Below are positions 38,771-51,197 of a stretch of 64,000 nt of DNA, piece after piece (the first letter of the stretch is position 1; each line of letters starts with the position of its first letter). The stretch covers positions 42,224 to 106,223 of the forward strand of contig JANXZA010000177.1 in assembly GCA_025355745.1 (NCBI GenBank), read 5' to 3'. The notes below the pieces were generated by a model. The model saw only the letters and a program-made list of their open reading frames with translations. It ran no database searches and was not told the DNA's origin. The position numbers and the translations under genes were made by a program. The DNA is from Rhizobacter sp. (lineage in GTDB: Bacteria; Pseudomonadota; Gammaproteobacteria; Burkholderiales; Burkholderiaceae_C).

Positions 38771-38998
38771 CCCGCGCGTTGTGTCCGCACGCAGGGGTTC
38801 TCTGGCGCTTGCGGCGCGACGAATGCCCTGGCCAAACGCCAGCCTTTGTTGGCATAGGCCGCGCCGGCTTGCCCAAGAAAAGCGGCTCGGCATGACCCGT
38901 GCTTTCACTATGAGGAAGTCGTTTTTTATGGGTTATCGTGCGGCCCGTTGATACATCAACCTGTTTGTTTTTTCCAATATCCTTACCGGAGGTTTTGC

Positions 38999-40141
38999 AT
39001 GCAAGTCAGACTGAACACGATCGTTGCCGCTGCTGTGGTGATGTTCGGCAGCGCCGCATACGCGCAAGACATGGTCGTCAAGATCGGCCACGTCGCACCG
39101 ACGAGCGGTGGCATTGCCCACCTGGGCAAGGACAATGAAAACGGCGCGCGCATGGCCATCGACGAACTGAATGCCAAGGGCACGACGATCGGTGGCAAGA
39201 AGGTCAAGTTCGAGATGCTCGCCGAAGACGACGCGGGCGACCCGAAGCAAGGCACGGCGGTGGCGCAGAAGCTGGCCGACTCGAAGGTCAACGGCGTGGT
39301 CGGGCACCTGAATTCGGGCACCTCGATCCCGGCCTCGAAGATCTACAGCGATGCCGGCATTCCGCAAATCTCTCCGTCGGCAACCAACCCTAAGTTCACC
39401 CGCCAGGGCTTCAAGACCACCTTCCGCGTGGTCGCCGATGACGTGCACCTCGGCGGCACGCTGGGCCGCTATGCGGTCAAGGAAATGAAGGGCAAGTCGA
39501 TTGCCGTGATCGACGACCGCACGGCCTACGGCCAGGGTGTGGCCGAGGAGTTCACGAAGGCCGTCAAGGCATCGGGCGGTTCCATCGCCGAGACCCAGTT
39601 CACGACCGACAAGGCAACCGACTTCAGCGCCATCCTGACCGCCATCAAGGCGAAGAAGCCTGATGTGGTGTTCTTCGGCGGCATGGACGCGGTGGCCGGC
39701 CCGATGATCCGCCAGATGAAGCAACTCGGCATCAACGCCAAGTTCATGGGCGGCGACGGCATCTGCTCCAGCGAACTGCCGAAGCTGGCGGCCGGTGCGA
39801 TGGCCGACGGCCAGGTGGTCTGCGCCGAAGCGGGCGGTGTCGAGGGCACGCAGAAGGCCGGCATGGACAAGTTCCGTGAAGACTACAAGAAGAAGTTCGG
39901 CATCGAAGTTCAGGTCTACGCACCGTATGTGTACGACGCTGTCAACGTGATGGCCGCCGCGATGGTCAAGGCCGGCTCCGCCGATCCGAAGGTCTACCTG
40001 CCGGTGCTGGCCAAGACCGACGGCTTCAAGGGCGTGACCGGTGTGATCTCGTTCGACGAAAAGGGCGACGTGAAGAACGGCGCTCTGACGCTGTACACCT
40101 ACAAGGGTGAGAAGCGCGACCAGATCGCCGTGGTTCGATAA
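38999..40141 (+). CDS. Branched-chain amino acid ABC transporter substrate-binding protein (LivJ/K-like)
   Basis: Signal peptide; VVKIGHVAPTSGGIAHLGKDNENGARMAIDELNAKGTTIGGKKVKFEMLAEDDAGDP. Confidence 0.93.
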   Translation: MQVRLNTIVAAAVVMFGSAAYAQDMVVKIGHVAPTSGGIAHLGKDNENGARMAIDELNAKGTTIGGKKVKFEMLAEDDAGDPKQGTAVAQKLADSKVNGVVGHLNSGTSIPASKIYSDAGIPQISPSATNPKFTRQGFKTTFRVVADDVHLGGTLGRYAVKEMKGKSIAVIDDRTAYGQGVAEEFTKAVKASGGSIAETQFTTDKATDFSAILTAIKAKKPDVVFFGGMDAVAGPMIRQMKQLGINAKFMGGDGICSSELPKLAAGAMADGQVVCAEAGGVEGTQKAGMDKFREDYKKKFGIEVQVYAPYVYDAVNVMAAAMVKAGSADPKVYLPVLAKTDGFKGVTGVISFDEKGDVKNGALTLYTYKGEKRDQIAVVR

Positions 40142-40163
40142 GCAGACGCATTTCGATGAGGCT

Positions 40164-40191
40164 AAAAAGGGCGCCTTCGGGCGCCCTTTTT
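40164..40191 (+). terminator. Rho-independent terminator
   Basis: aaaaagggcgcc-ttcg-ggcgcccttttt. Confidence 0.9.
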
Positions 40192-40216
40192 GTTGCTGCT
40201 CCCAACGCAGCGCCCG

Positions 40217-42382
40217 CTACGGGCGAACGTCGGCGCCCGCCGCCGCCAGTAGCAGCAAGCTCGCCGCCGGTACCGCGAGCGCGACTTCGCCCTGACCATG
40301 CCAGGCGCCAAGGCCGTGCGCATGCGTGGTGTCGAGCAGCACTTCCCACACGCCGGCCGGCAGCAGGAACGTGCGGTCTTCGGGGTCGGCATTGACGATC
40401 AGCAGCAGCGGCGCCCTGGCGCGCCCGGGCTCGCCGATCAGCACCCCGAGCAGGCGCGTCGAGGGGTCGAGCCAGGCCTGGCCCTGCAGCGCTGTGCCGT
40501 CGCCGTTCAGCCAGGCCAGGTCGTGCAGGCCGAGCGGGTCGGTCAGGCCGCTGTACCAGTGCGGGCCGAACGGCCGCGCGGCACGGCGCAGCGCCAGCAC
40601 GCGCTGGGTGAAGGCGATCAGGTCGGCGTCAGCGTCTGACCAGTCGATCCAGGTCGTCGCGTTGTCCTGGCAATAGGGGTTGTTGTTGCCGTCCTGGGTG
40701 TGGCCGAGTTCGTCGCCAGCACAGAGCATCGGCGTGCCTTGGGCCAGCAGGTTGGTGGCGATCAGCGCGCGCTGCAATCGCGCTCGCAAGACACTCACCG
40801 CCGGGTCGGCGCTGGGCCCCTCGACACCGCAGTTGTAGCTCAGATTGTTCGATGTGCCGTCGCGGTTTTCCTCGCCGTTGGCGTCGTTGCGCCTGGCCTC
40901 GTAGCTGAGCAGATCGCGCAACGTGAAGCCGTCGTGCGAAATCACGTAATTGACCGATTCGGCCGGCGTGCGGCACCGCGCCTGGTACACGTCTGACGAG
41001 CCGCACAGGCGCTGCGCGAACGCGCCGCGGGTACAAGGGTGGCGCAGCCAGAAGGCGCGCACATCGTCGCGGAACTTGTCGTTCCACTCGGCCCAGCCGT
41101 TCGGAAAACCACCCACCTGGTAGCCGCCGGGACCGAGGTCCCAGGGCTCGGCGATCATCTTGACGCGCGCCAGCAGCGGGTCTTGGGCAACGGCCGCGAA
41201 GAACGCGGCGCGGCGGTCGAAGCCGGCGTCGCCACGGCCGAGCACGGTGGCCAGGTCGAAGCGGTAGCCATCGACATGCATCTCGGTGACCCAGTGGCGC
41301 AGGCTGTCCATCACCAGTTGCAGCACGCGCGGGTGGCGCAGATCGAGCATGTTGCCGCAACCAGTGTCGTTCTCGTAGTCTTGCGGCGCGCCCGGCGGCA
41401 AGCGGTAGTAGCTGGCGTTGTCGAGCCCCTTGAAGCTGATCGACGGGCCGGCGGCGTCGCCTTCGGCGCTGTGGTTGAAGACCACGTCGAGGATCACTTC
41501 GATGCCGGCCGCGTGCAGTGCCTTGACCATCGCGCGGAACTCGTTGCGCAGCGCCGCGCCGGTGGCGTGCTGATGCAGATGCTGATGCTGATGCGGATGC
41601 TGCTGCGCGAGGCGCGGGTCCGGGCTGAAGAAGCCGATGCTGTTGTAGCCCCAATAGTTCGACAGGCCCATCTGCACCAGCCGCTCTTCGTCGAGCGCGT
41701 GATGCACCGGCAGCAGGCTTACCGCGTTGACACCCAGACCGCGCAGGTGGTCGATCGAAGCCGCGTGGCCGAGGCCGGCGTACGTGCCGCGCAGCGCCTC
41801 GGGCACGGCCGGGTTGAGCCGCGAGAAGCCCTTTACATGGAGTTCGTACAGCACCGTCTCGGCCAGCGGCACGGTCGGGGCGCGGTCGTCGCCCCAGTCG
41901 AACCCATCCAGCGGCAGGTGCACGACACGCGCCTTCAACGCCTGCGCGCCGTTGTCGCGCTCGTCGATCTGCTTCGGGTGCTGGCGGTCGGCGCCGAAGT
42001 GCGCGGCGGCCCAGTCGAAGCGACCGACGATCTCGCGTGCGCAGGGGTCGAGCAGCAGCTTGGCCGGGTTGAAGCGATGGCCCTCGTCGGGCCGCCACGG
42101 GCCGTGCGAGCGCAGGCCGTAGACGAGGCCTGGTGCGGCGTCGGGCAGGTAGCCATGCCAGACATCACCGGTGTGGCCGGGCAGCGCCAGGCGCGCGGTC
42201 TCATGCTCGCCACGCGCGTCGAACAGGCACAGCTCAAGCGCCTGCGCGTGGGCCGAGAAGACCGCGAAATTGACTCCCTTGCCGTCCCACTGGCTGCCCA
42301 TCGGCCAGGGCTGGCCGGGCTCGATGGCGGGTAGAGCGTTCAGGCCCGCGGGCCGGGGCCGACCGGCGCTTACGAGGTCCAC
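40217..42382 (-). CDS. glgX: Glycogen debranching enzyme GlgX (GTG start proposed; overlaps the glgB 3' end)
   Basis: GH13 motifs [61 protein letters not shown]. Confidence 0.9.
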   Translation of the reverse strand: MDLVSAGRPRPAGLNALPAIEPGQPWPMGSQWDGKGVNFAVFSAHAQALELCLFDARGEHETARLALPGHTGDVWHGYLPDAAPGLVYGLRSHGPWRPDEGHRFNPAKLLLDPCAREIVGRFDWAAAHFGADRQHPKQIDERDNGAQALKARVVHLPLDGFDWGDDRAPTVPLAETVLYELHVKGFSRLNPAVPEALRGTYAGLGHAASIDHLRGLGVNAVSLLPVHHALDEERLVQMGLSNYWGYNSIGFFSPDPRLAQQHPHQHQHLHQHATGAALRNEFRAMVKALHAAGIEVILDVVFNHSAEGDAAGPSISFKGLDNASYYRLPPGAPQDYENDTGCGNMLDLRHPRVLQLVMDSLRHWVTEMHVDGYRFDLATVLGRGDAGFDRRAAFFAAVAQDPLLARVKMIAEPWDLGPGGYQVGGFPNGWAEWNDKFRDDVRAFWLRHPCTRGAFAQRLCGSSDVYQARCRTPAESVNYVISHDGFTLRDLLSYEARRNDANGEENRDGTSNNLSYNCGVEGPSADPAVSVLRARLQRALIATNLLAQGTPMLCAGDELGHTQDGNNNPYCQDNATTWIDWSDADADLIAFTQRVLALRRAARPFGPHWYSGLTDPLGLHDLAWLNGDGTALQGQAWLDPSTRLLGVLIGEPGRARAPLLLIVNADPEDRTFLLPAGVWEVLLDTTHAHGLGAWHGQGEVALAVPAASLLLLAAAGADVRP

Positions 42383-44658
42383 GTGAACATCACTGTGGCC
42401 AGCGGCGGCAGGTCGATCACGATCGAATTTTCGCGCCCGTGCGAGGCCACCGGCTGCGCGCTCGCAGCGCCCAGTGGTGTGCCGACGTTGCTGCCGCCGT
42501 AGTGCGCCGAATCGGTGTTCAGGCACTCGCGGTAGACGCCGGCGCGTGGCACGCCCAGGCGCAGGCCGAGGTGCACGGCCGGCGTGAAGTTGCAGACCAC
42601 GACGACCATCGATGTCGCGTCAGCGCTCCAGCGCACGAAGCTGAGCAGCGAACGCGCGGCGTCTTGATGATCGATCCACTCGAAGCCCTGCGGATCGAAG
42701 TCGCGCTCAAACAATGCGGGGGTGATTCGGTACAGGGCGTTCAGATCGGCGACCAGCTTGCGCACGCCTTCATGCAGGTTGACCTGCATCGCGTCACCAA
42801 CCTGCCGGTGGGCAGGCGACGGCTCATCCAGCAGGTGCCAGTCCAGGCTCTGGTCATGGTTCCACTCGCGCTCCTGCGCAAACTCGCAGCCCATGAAGAG
42901 CAGCTTCTTGCCGGGGTGGCCGAACAGGTAGCCATAGTAGGCGCGCAGGTTGGCAAACTTCTGCCAGCGGTCGCCCGGCATCTTGCGCAGCATCGAGCCC
43001 TTGCCGTGCACGACCTCGTCGTGCGACAACGGCAGCACGAAGTTTTCGTTGAAGGCGTAGGCCAGGCTGAAGGTCATCTCGCCATGATGGTGGGCGCGGT
43101 GCACCGGGTCGCGCGCCATGTAGGCCAGCGTGTCGTGCATCCAGCCCATGTTCCACTTGTAGTGGAAGCCCAGGCCGCCCGCATACGTTGGGCGCGACAC
43201 CGCCGGGAACGCGGTCGACTCCTCGGCCAGGGTCACGGCCTGCGGCCGCTCGACGCCGATGACCTCGTTCATGCGCCGCAGGAAGGCGATCGCTTCGAGG
43301 TTCTCGCGCCCGCCGTGCACATTCGGGATCCAGGCGCCGGCCTCGCGGCTGTAGTCGCGGTACAGCATCGAGGCGACCGCATCGACGCGCAGGCCATCGA
43401 CGTTGAAACGCTCGAGCCAGTACAAGGCATTCGCAACCAGGAAATTGCAGACCTCGGTGCGCCCGACGTTGTAGATCAGGGTGCGCCAGTCCTGGTGGAA
43501 GCCTTCGCGCGGGTCGGCGTATTCGTACAGGTGCGTGCCGTCGAAATTGCCCAGACCGTGGGCATCGGTCGGGAAGTGCGCGGGCACCCAGTCGAGCAGC
43601 AACCCCAGGCCTTGCGCATGGCAGCGCTCGACGAAGCGCTTGAAGCCGGCCGCGTCACCGAAGCGCGAGGTCGGCGCGTACAGGCCGATCGGCTGATAAC
43701 CCCACGAGCCGTCAAACGGGTGCTCGCTGACCGGCAGCAGTTCGAGGTGCGTGAAGCCCATCCCGGCCGTGTAAGGCACGAGCGTGTCGGCCAGTTCGTC
43801 CCAGCTCAGGAAGCGGCCGTGATCGGTGCCGCCCTTGTCGTGCTTGCGGCGCCACGAGCCCAGGTGCACTTCGTAGATGCTGACGGGCGCATCGAGTGCA
43901 TTGGCACGCTGGCGGGCCGGCGAACGCGCGTCGACCTGCGGCAAGCGCGCCACCACGCTGGCTGTGGCGGGCCGCAGTTCGGCCTGCAGCGCATACGGGT
44001 CGGCCTTCTGCGGCAGGGGCTGGCCATCGCGGTCGCGAAGCTGGAACTTGTAGCGCGCGCCGATGCCCACGCTGGGCAGGAAGATCTCCCACACACCGCA
44101 TTCAGGGCGCAGCCGCATCGGGTGCCGGCGCGCATCCCAGTGGTTGAAGTCGCCGACCACGCTGACCTGGGATGCGTTCGGCGCCCAGACCGCGAAGCTC
44201 GTGCCGGGCACGCCGAGCAGCACGCGTTGCCCGGCGCCCAGCACCTCGCAGGGTCGCAGGTGCGAGCCTTCACCGAGCAGCCACACATCGAGCTCGCCCA
44301 GCACCGGCGGGAAGCGGTACGGGTCGTCGATGATTGCCGAGCTGCCATCGGACCAGTGCACCTGCAAGCGGTAGTCGGGCAGCGCAGCTGTTTCTGGCGG
44401 CGCCGTCGGCTCAGCGCTGCCGAGCCGCCCTTCGAAGATGCCGTCGGCGTGGCGCTGCGGCAGCGCGCCCAGCAGCTCACCGGTCTTCGCATCGAGCGCG
44501 ACGACTTGCGCGGCACCCGGCAGGAAGGCTCGCAACCAGCGCCGGCCATGGGCATCGGCGTGCACCCCGAGCACTGAGAACGGGTCGCCGTGCGAGGCGC
44601 TGCAAAGCCGCTCGATGTCGGCTTTGTCCAGCATGAAGGATTCAGATTGGACCGTCAT
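42370..44658 (-). CDS. glgB: 1,4-alpha-glucan branching enzyme
   Basis: [72 protein letters not shown]. Confidence 0.96.
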   Translation of the reverse strand: MTVQSESFMLDKADIERLCSASHGDPFSVLGVHADAHGRRWLRAFLPGAAQVVALDAKTGELLGALPQRHADGIFEGRLGSAEPTAPPETAALPDYRLQVHWSDGSSAIIDDPYRFPPVLGELDVWLLGEGSHLRPCEVLGAGQRVLLGVPGTSFAVWAPNASQVSVVGDFNHWDARRHPMRLRPECGVWEIFLPSVGIGARYKFQLRDRDGQPLPQKADPYALQAELRPATASVVARLPQVDARSPARQRANALDAPVSIYEVHLGSWRRKHDKGGTDHGRFLSWDELADTLVPYTAGMGFTHLELLPVSEHPFDGSWGYQPIGLYAPTSRFGDAAGFKRFVERCHAQGLGLLLDWVPAHFPTDAHGLGNFDGTHLYEYADPREGFHQDWRTLIYNVGRTEVCNFLVANALYWLERFNVDGLRVDAVASMLYRDYSREAGAWIPNVHGGRENLEAIAFLRRMNEVIGVERPQAVTLAEESTAFPAVSRPTYAGGLGFHYKWNMGWMHDTLAYMARDPVHRAHHHGEMTFSLAYAFNENFVLPLSHDEVVHGKGSMLRKMPGDRWQKFANLRAYYGYLFGHPGKKLLFMGCEFAQEREWNHDQSLDWHLLDEPSPAHRQVGDAMQVNLHEGVRKLVADLNALYRITPALFERDFDPQGFEWIDHQDAARSLLSFVRWSADATSMVVVVCNFTPAVHLGLRLGVPRAGVYRECLNTDSAHYGGSNVGTPLGAASAQPVASHGRENSIVIDLPPLATVMFTWTS

Positions 44659-44702
44659 TTTCTGGATTGCAATGAAGGCCGCGCGCAGTCCGTCAGCACG
44701 CT

Positions 44703-47162
44703 TCAGCGCGGCGCCGGCCGAACGTTCCAGATCTGGCGGGCGTACTCGCCGATCGTGCGGTCGGACGAGAAAGCACCCATGCCGGCGACGTTCGCAATCG
44801 CCCGCTGCGCCCACTGCGCCGGCTCGCGGTACAGCGCGTCGACCCGGGCCTGCGCGGCCACATACGATTCGTAGTCGGCCAGCAGCAGGTAGTGGTCGCC
44901 GCCCCACAGCAGCGAGTCGACCAGGCTGCGGTAGCGCCCCGGTTCGTCGGGCGAAAACACCCCACCGCCGATCGCGTCGAGCACCGCCTTCAAAGCCGGC
45001 ACGCTCTCGTACCAGCGCAGTGGCTGGTAGCCCTGCTGGCGCAAGGCCTGCACCTCGGGCGTCTTCAAGCCGAAGATGAAGATGTTGGCATCGCCCACCT
45101 GCTCGCGAATCTCGATGTTCGCGCCGTCGTCGGTGCCGATCGTCAGCGCGCCGTTCAGCGCCAGCTTCATGTTGCCGGTGCCCGAGGCCTCGGTGCCGGC
45201 GGTCGAGATCTGCTCCGACAAATCGGCGCCGGGCATGATGGTTTCGGCCACCGACACACCGTAGTTCGGCACGAACACGAGCCTGAGTTTGTTGCCGATG
45301 CGCGGGTCGTGGTTGACGACTGCGCCGATGTCGTGAATCAGCCGGATGATGTTTTTCGCCATCGCATAACTTGACGCCGCCTTGCCGGCGAAGAACACAG
45401 TGCGCGGCACCCAGTCGGCGTTGGGCTCGGCCAGGATCGCCTGGTAGCGCGTCACCACGTGCAGCAGATTCAGCAACTGGCGCTTGTATTCGTGGATGCG
45501 CTTGACCTGCACATCGAACAGGCTGGCCGGGTCGATGACCACACCGCAGTCGCGTTCGACCAGAGCTGCGAGCCTGAGCTTGTTGGCCTGCTTGACGGCG
45601 CTGAAGCGGGCGCGAAATGCGGCGTCGCCGGCATGCTCGTTCAGCGCCCGCAGACGGGTCAGGTCGAGCCGCCAGTCGAGGCCCAACGTGGTGTCGAGCA
45701 AGGTTGCCAGCTCCGGGTTCGCCTGCGCCAGCCAGCGCCGCGGCGTGACGCCGTTCGTCATGTTCGTGAAGCGCTCGGGCCACAGGCTGGCGAAGTCCTT
45801 GAAGATCGTTTGCACCAGCAGTTGCGAGTGCAGCGCCGACACGCCGTTGACCTTGTGGCTGCCGACGATCGACAGGTTCGCCATGCGCACGCGGCGCTCG
45901 CCGCCCTCGTCGATCAGCGACAGGCGCGCCAGAAAGCCGAAGTCGCCGGGGCGATGCTTCGCGGCCAGGTCGAGAAGTTCCTGGTTGATGCGGAAGATGA
46001 TCTCGAGGTGGCGCGGCAGCACGTGCTGCATCAGTGCCACCGGCCAGGTTTCGAGCGCCTCGGGCATCAGCGTGTGGTTGGTGTACGAGAACACCTTGCC
46101 GCACAGCGTCCAGGCATCGGCCCACGCCATGCCGTGCTCGTCGCACAACAGGCGCATCAGCTCGGCCACGCCGATGGCGGGGTGCGTGTCATTCAGATGG
46201 ATCGCGACCTTGTCGGCAAGGTTCACGAGCGTGCCATGTTCGCCGAGGTGGCGAGCGATCAGGTCCTGCATCGACGCGGCGACGAAGAAGTATTCCTGGC
46301 GCAGCCGCAGCTCGCGCCCGGCCGGCGTGCTGTCGTTCGGGTACAGCACCCACGAGATGTTCTCGAACTCGTTCTTCGCGCTGGCGGCGCGCGCGTAGTC
46401 GCCGGTGTTGAAGACGTTCAGGTCGATGTGCGCGGGGGCCGCGGCGCGCCACAGCCGCAAGGTGCTGACCTTGCGCGTGCCGTGGCCCGGCACCACCATG
46501 TCGTAGGCCTTGGCCGCGACCTCGCCGCTCGGGCGCCACAGCGCACGCGCCTCGGTGCCTGAGCTGCCGTCTGCGACCTGGGTGTGTTCGACCCAGCCGC
46601 CGAAGTGCACCGGGTAGGTGATGGCGGGGCGCGCAAACTCCCAGGGCGTGCCGTCTTCGAGCCACGGGTCGGGGTGTTCGACCTGGCAGCCGGCCTTGAT
46701 CTCCTGCGCGAACATGCCGTACTCGTAGCGGATGCCATAGCCGAACGACGGCAGGCCGAGCGTGGCCATCGAGTCGAGGAAGCAGGCCGCCAGCCGCCCC
46801 AGGCCGCCGTTGCCGAGGGCCGCATCGGGTTCGTGGTCGGCCACATCTTCGAGGCGCTGGGCATGGGCGGCCATCGCATCGGCCGCTGCGCCGCGCAGCT
46901 CGAGCGCGGCCAGCGCGTTCGACAAGGTGCGGCCCATCAGGAATTCCATCGACAGGTAATAGACCCGGCGCGCCTTGTCGGCATGCTGCTGTGCCTGGGT
47001 CTCGACCCAGCGCTGCGACAGCCGCTGGCGCGCCACCTGCGACACCGCCAGCATCAGCTCGGCCGGGCTCGCGGCAGCAGGCTGAACGCCCACGTTGTCG
47101 AGCAACTGCTCCTCGATGCGGCGCGCCACGTCGTCGGTTGGTGAAGGGAAACTCGATTTCAC
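44703..47162 (-). CDS. glgP: Glycogen/starch phosphorylase (GTG start)
   Basis: [64 protein letters not shown]. Confidence 0.96.
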   Translation of the reverse strand: MKSSFPSPTDDVARRIEEQLLDNVGVQPAAASPAELMLAVSQVARQRLSQRWVETQAQQHADKARRVYYLSMEFLMGRTLSNALAALELRGAAADAMAAHAQRLEDVADHEPDAALGNGGLGRLAACFLDSMATLGLPSFGYGIRYEYGMFAQEIKAGCQVEHPDPWLEDGTPWEFARPAITYPVHFGGWVEHTQVADGSSGTEARALWRPSGEVAAKAYDMVVPGHGTRKVSTLRLWRAAAPAHIDLNVFNTGDYARAASAKNEFENISWVLYPNDSTPAGRELRLRQEYFFVAASMQDLIARHLGEHGTLVNLADKVAIHLNDTHPAIGVAELMRLLCDEHGMAWADAWTLCGKVFSYTNHTLMPEALETWPVALMQHVLPRHLEIIFRINQELLDLAAKHRPGDFGFLARLSLIDEGGERRVRMANLSIVGSHKVNGVSALHSQLLVQTIFKDFASLWPERFTNMTNGVTPRRWLAQANPELATLLDTTLGLDWRLDLTRLRALNEHAGDAAFRARFSAVKQANKLRLAALVERDCGVVIDPASLFDVQVKRIHEYKRQLLNLLHVVTRYQAILAEPNADWVPRTVFFAGKAASSYAMAKNIIRLIHDIGAVVNHDPRIGNKLRLVFVPNYGVSVAETIMPGADLSEQISTAGTEASGTGNMKLALNGALTIGTDDGANIEIREQVGDANIFIFGLKTPEVQALRQQGYQPLRWYESVPALKAVLDAIGGGVFSPDEPGRYRSLVDSLLWGGDHYLLLADYESYVAAQARVDALYREPAQWAQRAIANVAGMGAFSSDRTIGEYARQIWNVRPAPR

Positions 47163-47355
47163 GCGAAGGTCCTCATGGCACAGACTGGAACGGGTTGGCT
47201 CGGCGGCTGGGCCGATGCCGAGCCCGGCGAAGTGTCGCATCAAGGCATGCGTGTTCGCGTCCTGACGCTTGCAATTTTCGGGCTTTCGAGGCGTGTCGCG
47301 CGCCTGCCACCGAAGCCGACAGGCCGCGCAGATTCGGGTTGACCGGGCTTGTTGA

Positions 47356-48696
47356 ATGAACGCGAAAGCAGCCACACTGTCGCCATGCGCAGCGTGGCGC
47401 AGTGCTCGCCGAACCGGAGACGCCAACGTGACCCCCGACGAACTTGCCCTCAGCCTGGACCTTCCGAAACGCGCCGTCGCGCTGGTGCTGGCCGGTGGCC
47501 GCGGCAGCCGCCTGAAGAGCCTGACCGACCGCCGCGCCAAGCCGGCGGTGTACTTCGGCGGCAAGTTTCGCATCGTCGATTTCGCGCTCTCCAACTGCCT
47601 GAACTCGGGCATCCGGCGCATCGGCGTGATCACCCAGTACAAGTCGCACAGCCTGTTGCGCCACGTGCAGCGCGGCTGGGGTTTCCTGAAGACCGAGATG
47701 AACGAGTTCGTCGACCTGCTGCCGGCCCAGCAGCGCACCGACGACGAGAGCTGGTACCGCGGCACCGCCGATGCCGTATACCAGAACCAGGACATCCTGG
47801 CCAGCTACGGCGCCGACTACATCGTGGTGCTGGCCGGCGACCACATCTACAAGATGAACTACGCGCTGATGCTGGCCGACCATGTGGCCAAAGGGCGCGA
47901 CTGCACGGTGGGCTGCATCGCCGTGCCGCGCGCCGAGGCGAGCGCCTTCGGCGTGATGGCGGTCGACGCGAACCACATCATCACCGAGTTCGTCGAGAAG
48001 CCCGCCGACCCGCCGGCCATGCCCGGCGACCCGACGCGCTCGCTGGCCAGCATGGGCATCTACATCTTCAATGCGCGCTATCTCTACAAGGAACTCGAGC
48101 GCGACATCAACGACCCCGAGTCGAGCCACGACTTCGGCAAGGACATCATTCCGCGCGCCGTGCGCAACGGCAATGCGGCGGCGCATCCGTTCTCCTTAAG
48201 CGCGGTCGGCACGCGGCTGCATCAGGAGCCGTACTGGCGCGACGTCGGCACGATCGACGCGTACTGGGAGGCGAACATCGACCTCACTGCTACCGACCCG
48301 CTGCTCAACCTCTACGACACGCACTGGCCGATCTGGACCTATCAAGCGCAGTTGCCACCGGCCAAGTTCGTCCACAACCAGGCTGACCGGCGCGGCATGG
48401 CGATCGAGTCGATGGTGTCGGGGGGCTGCATCGTGTCGGGCCAGGTCGGGCGCTCGGTGCTGTTTTCGCTGGTGCGCGTGCACTCGTTCTCGACCGTCAA
48501 CTGGTCGCTGCTGCTGCCCGAGGTTCAGGTCGGGCGCGGCGCGCGGCTGACGCGTTGCGTCGTCGATCGCGGCTGCAAGATCCCAGACGGCATGGTCATC
48601 GGCGAAGACCCGGTGCTTGATGCGCAGCGCTTCGTGCGCTCCGAAAACGGCATCACGCTGGTGACCTCGGCGATGCTGGAAAAGCTCCGCCCATGA
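47356..48696 (+). CDS. glgC: Glucose-1-phosphate adenylyltransferase
   Basis: [49 protein letters not shown]. Confidence 0.96.
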   Translation: MNAKAATLSPCAAWRSARRTGDANVTPDELALSLDLPKRAVALVLAGGRGSRLKSLTDRRAKPAVYFGGKFRIVDFALSNCLNSGIRRIGVITQYKSHSLLRHVQRGWGFLKTEMNEFVDLLPAQQRTDDESWYRGTADAVYQNQDILASYGADYIVVLAGDHIYKMNYALMLADHVAKGRDCTVGCIAVPRAEASAFGVMAVDANHIITEFVEKPADPPAMPGDPTRSLASMGIYIFNARYLYKELERDINDPESSHDFGKDIIPRAVRNGNAAAHPFSLSAVGTRLHQEPYWRDVGTIDAYWEANIDLTATDPLLNLYDTHWPIWTYQAQLPPAKFVHNQADRRGMAIESMVSGGCIVSGQVGRSVLFSLVRVHSFSTVNWSLLLPEVQVGRGARLTRCVVDRGCKIPDGMVIGEDPVLDAQRFVRSENGITLVTSAMLEKLRP

Positions 48697-50156
48697 AGGT
48701 TCTGCACGTCGGTGCCGAAGTCGTTCCACTCGTCAAGACCGGCGGCCTGGCCGATGTGCTGGGCGCCTTGCCGCAGGCGCTGATCGAGCAGGGCGCCGAC
48801 GTTCGCCTGCTGCTGCCCGGTCTGCCGCCGATCCTGGCGGCGGTCTCGAACCTCGCCACCGTGTTCGAGTTCGGGCCGCTGTTCGGTGCCGCACGCATCG
48901 CCCTGCGGCTCGGCCGCATGCCGCACAGCGAGGTGCCGGTCTACGTTATCGATGCTCCCTATCTGTACCGGCGCAACGGTGGCCCGTATCAAAGCGATGA
49001 CGGCTGCGAGTGGGCCGACAACCTGCAGCGTTTCGCGCTGCTCGGCTGGGCTGGCGCGCACCTCGCCGCGGGCGAGCTCGACCCAGCCTGGGCGCCCGAC
49101 GTGCTGCACGCCCACGACTGGCACGCCGCGATGGCCTGCGCCTATGTGGCAGCCCACCCCGGCACGCGGGCGCGCAGCGTGTTCACCGTCCACAACCTCG
49201 CCTACCAGGGCCTGTTTCCGAGCGACGACTTCCGGCTCCTCGGCCTGCCGTCGCGCTTCATGGCCTCGACCGGGCTGGAGTACCACCACCAGCTGTCGTT
49301 CATGAAGGCCGGGCTCAAGTTCGCCGGCCGCGTCACGACCGTCAGCCCGACCTATGCGCGCGAGATCGCGACGCCCGAATTCGGCTGCGGCCTGGACGGC
49401 GTGATTCGCAGCCGGGCCGGTGCCGTGCACGGCATCCTGAACGGCGTCGACGGCGCCATCTGGGATCCGGCCACCGACGCCGGCCTGGCCGCACGCTACT
49501 CGGCACGCAAGTCGGCGGGCAAGGTAGCCTGCAAGGCGGCGCTGCAAACCGAGCTGGGGCTGGAACTGCGCGCCAATGCGCCGCTGTTCGGTGTCGTCAG
49601 CCGGCTCACCTCGCAAAAGGGACTCGATCTGCTGCTCGACGCCTTGCCGGTGTTGCTGCGGGGTGGCGCTCAGCTGGCCGTGCAAGGCTCGGGCGACGCG
49701 GCCCTGGAAGCTGCCTTCGCGGCTGCAGCCCGCGCCCACCCGTTGGCGGTTGCGGTGCGCATCGGCTATGACGAGGCCTTCGCGCACCGGCTCATCGCCG
49801 GTGCCGACGCCATCGTCGTGCCCTCGCGTTTCGAGCCTTGCGGCCTGACCCAGTTGTACGGCCTGCGCTACGGCACCTTGCCGGTGGTGCGGCGTGTCGG
49901 CGGCCTCGCCGACACGGTGGTCGACGCCAGCGATGAGGCGGTGCGCAGCGGCCGCGCGACCGGCTTCGGGTTCGATGGCGCTTCAGCGGCCGAGTTGGGC
50001 GGGGCGCTGCAACGCGCCCTCAGCGCCTTCGCCCGGCCGACCCTGTGGAAGGCCTTGATGGCGTCGGCGATGGCGCAAGACTTCTCTTGGGAAGGTTCCG
50101 CAAAGGCCTATGGCTTGCTCTACGAGTCTTTGACAACCGAGGGGCCGACACGCTGA
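48693..50156 (+). CDS. glgA: Glycogen synthase (ADP-glucose)
   Basis: [73 protein letters not shown]. Confidence 0.95.
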   Translation: MKVLHVGAEVVPLVKTGGLADVLGALPQALIEQGADVRLLLPGLPPILAAVSNLATVFEFGPLFGAARIALRLGRMPHSEVPVYVIDAPYLYRRNGGPYQSDDGCEWADNLQRFALLGWAGAHLAAGELDPAWAPDVLHAHDWHAAMACAYVAAHPGTRARSVFTVHNLAYQGLFPSDDFRLLGLPSRFMASTGLEYHHQLSFMKAGLKFAGRVTTVSPTYAREIATPEFGCGLDGVIRSRAGAVHGILNGVDGAIWDPATDAGLAARYSARKSAGKVACKAALQTELGLELRANAPLFGVVSRLTSQKGLDLLLDALPVLLRGGAQLAVQGSGDAALEAAFAAAARAHPLAVAVRIGYDEAFAHRLIAGADAIVVPSRFEPCGLTQLYGLRYGTLPVVRRVGGLADTVVDASDEAVRSGRATGFGFDGASAAELGGALQRALSAFARPTLWKALMASAMAQDFSWEGSAKAYGLLYESLTTEGPTR

Positions 50157-50198
50157 TGGAATCGAACCCGCAGCCGCGCCGCATCGCGCGCCGCAGTC

Positions 50199-50666
50199 CT
50201 ATCCCTCGTGGCCCGCCACCAGGTGCTTCATGCGGTTCCAGGCCTGGCGCGCCGTCAGGCCCGACTTCACGCCGGTGCCTTTTTCGCGCCGGTCCATCGC
50301 CATCTGCAACGCCACCAGCAAGCCATGCTTCTGGGCCGAGAAGCTGGTGCAGCGCGCCCGGCCACCCTCGCTCCAGGAGACCGCGAAGTAGAGGTAGGCG
50401 GTGTCGCTGAACACGGCATAGCTGGGTCGAATGCCGACCAGCCCGCTGGTGTTATTGGATGGTTCGCGCGACCGCGGGCCGCTGCGCGACTCGACCGGAA
50501 CAGCGCGCTTTTGCATCGCGCGCTCGGCCTTGCGCGCCTTGGCAAGCGCCTTGACATCACCGCCGTGCAAGCGCGACGCAAAGAATTTCGTCAGCGTCGC
50601 GTGGCGCGGTCCGACGCGGACTTGATAGCCCTGCGACGAGCCGCTGTTGATGGTTTGGATGGGCAT
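50199..50666 (-). CDS. AP2-domain-like protein
   Basis: NNTSGLVGIRPSYAVFSDTAYLYFAVSWSEGGRARCTSFSAQKHGLLVALQMAMDRRE resembles bacterial AP2/integrase DNA-binding domains. Confidence 0.55.
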   Translation of the reverse strand: MPIQTINSGSSQGYQVRVGPRHATLTKFFASRLHGGDVKALAKARKAERAMQKRAVPVESRSGPRSREPSNNTSGLVGIRPSYAVFSDTAYLYFAVSWSEGGRARCTSFSAQKHGLLVALQMAMDRREKGTGVKSGLTARQAWNRMKHLVAGHEG

Positions 50667-50724
50667 GTGCTGGCCTCTCGCGACACGGGCCGGGCAGATA
50701 CGCCGGCCCGCGCTCCGTGCTGGT

Positions 50725-50815
50725 TGGCGGAGAGATCGGGATTCGAACCCGAGGGGGGTTATTAGCCCCCACACGCTTTCCAGGCGTGCGACTTAAACCG
50801 CTCATCCACCTCTCC
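50725..50815 (-). tRNA. tRNA-Ser(GGA), CCA encoded
   Basis: GGAGAGGTGGATGAGCGGTTTAAGTCGCACGCCTGGAAAGCGTGTGGGGGC...GGGTTCGAATCCCGATCTCTCCGCCA; loop CTGGAAA, long variable arm. Confidence 0.96.
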
Positions 50816-50828
50816 GGGGATGCCGAGT

Positions 50829-51197
50829 TTAGCCCACGGGCTGCAGCGCATGGGCCCGCAAGGCCGGCAGCGTGACGAAGTCGAGCGCGCGCTCGTGGGT
50901 GCACTCGAGCAGCACCGGCGGCGCCACGTTGGCCTCGAAGGCCTCTTGCCAGCGCAGCGCGCACAGGCACCAGCGGTCGCCGTCGTGCAGGCCGCGAAAG
51001 CGGTACTCGGGGCGCGGCGTGCTCAGGTCGTTGCCGCGCCCCGCCGAGAAGGCCAGGAACTCGACCGTGACCTTCACGCACACCACATGGCTGCCGCTGT
51101 CGTCTTCGGCGGTGTTGCAGCAGCCGTCGCGAAAGTAGCCGGTCAGCGGGTCGTAGGAACAGGGCACGAGGGCGGTGCCCAGCACGTTGAAGGTCAT
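50829..51197 (-). CDS. DUF2237 family protein
   Basis: NVLGTALVPCSYDPLTGYFRDGCCNTAEDDSGSHVVCVKVTVEFLAFSAGRGNDLSTP. Confidence 0.88.
   Translation of the reverse strand: MTFNVLGTALVPCSYDPLTGYFRDGCCNTAEDDSGSHVVCVKVTVEFLAFSAGRGNDLSTPRPEYRFRGLHDGDRWCLCALRWQEAFEANVAPPVLLECTHERALDFVTLPALRAHALQPVG

Noticed and set aside
42439-44577. 712-aa plus-strand ORF opposite glgB
   Set aside because: Antisense artefact; glgB on minus has all GH13 motifs.
42370-46146. 1258-aa ORF suggesting a giant fusion protein
   Set aside because: The first ~760 residues are the glgP region out of frame; only the C-terminal part from MTVQSESF (44658) is GlgB.
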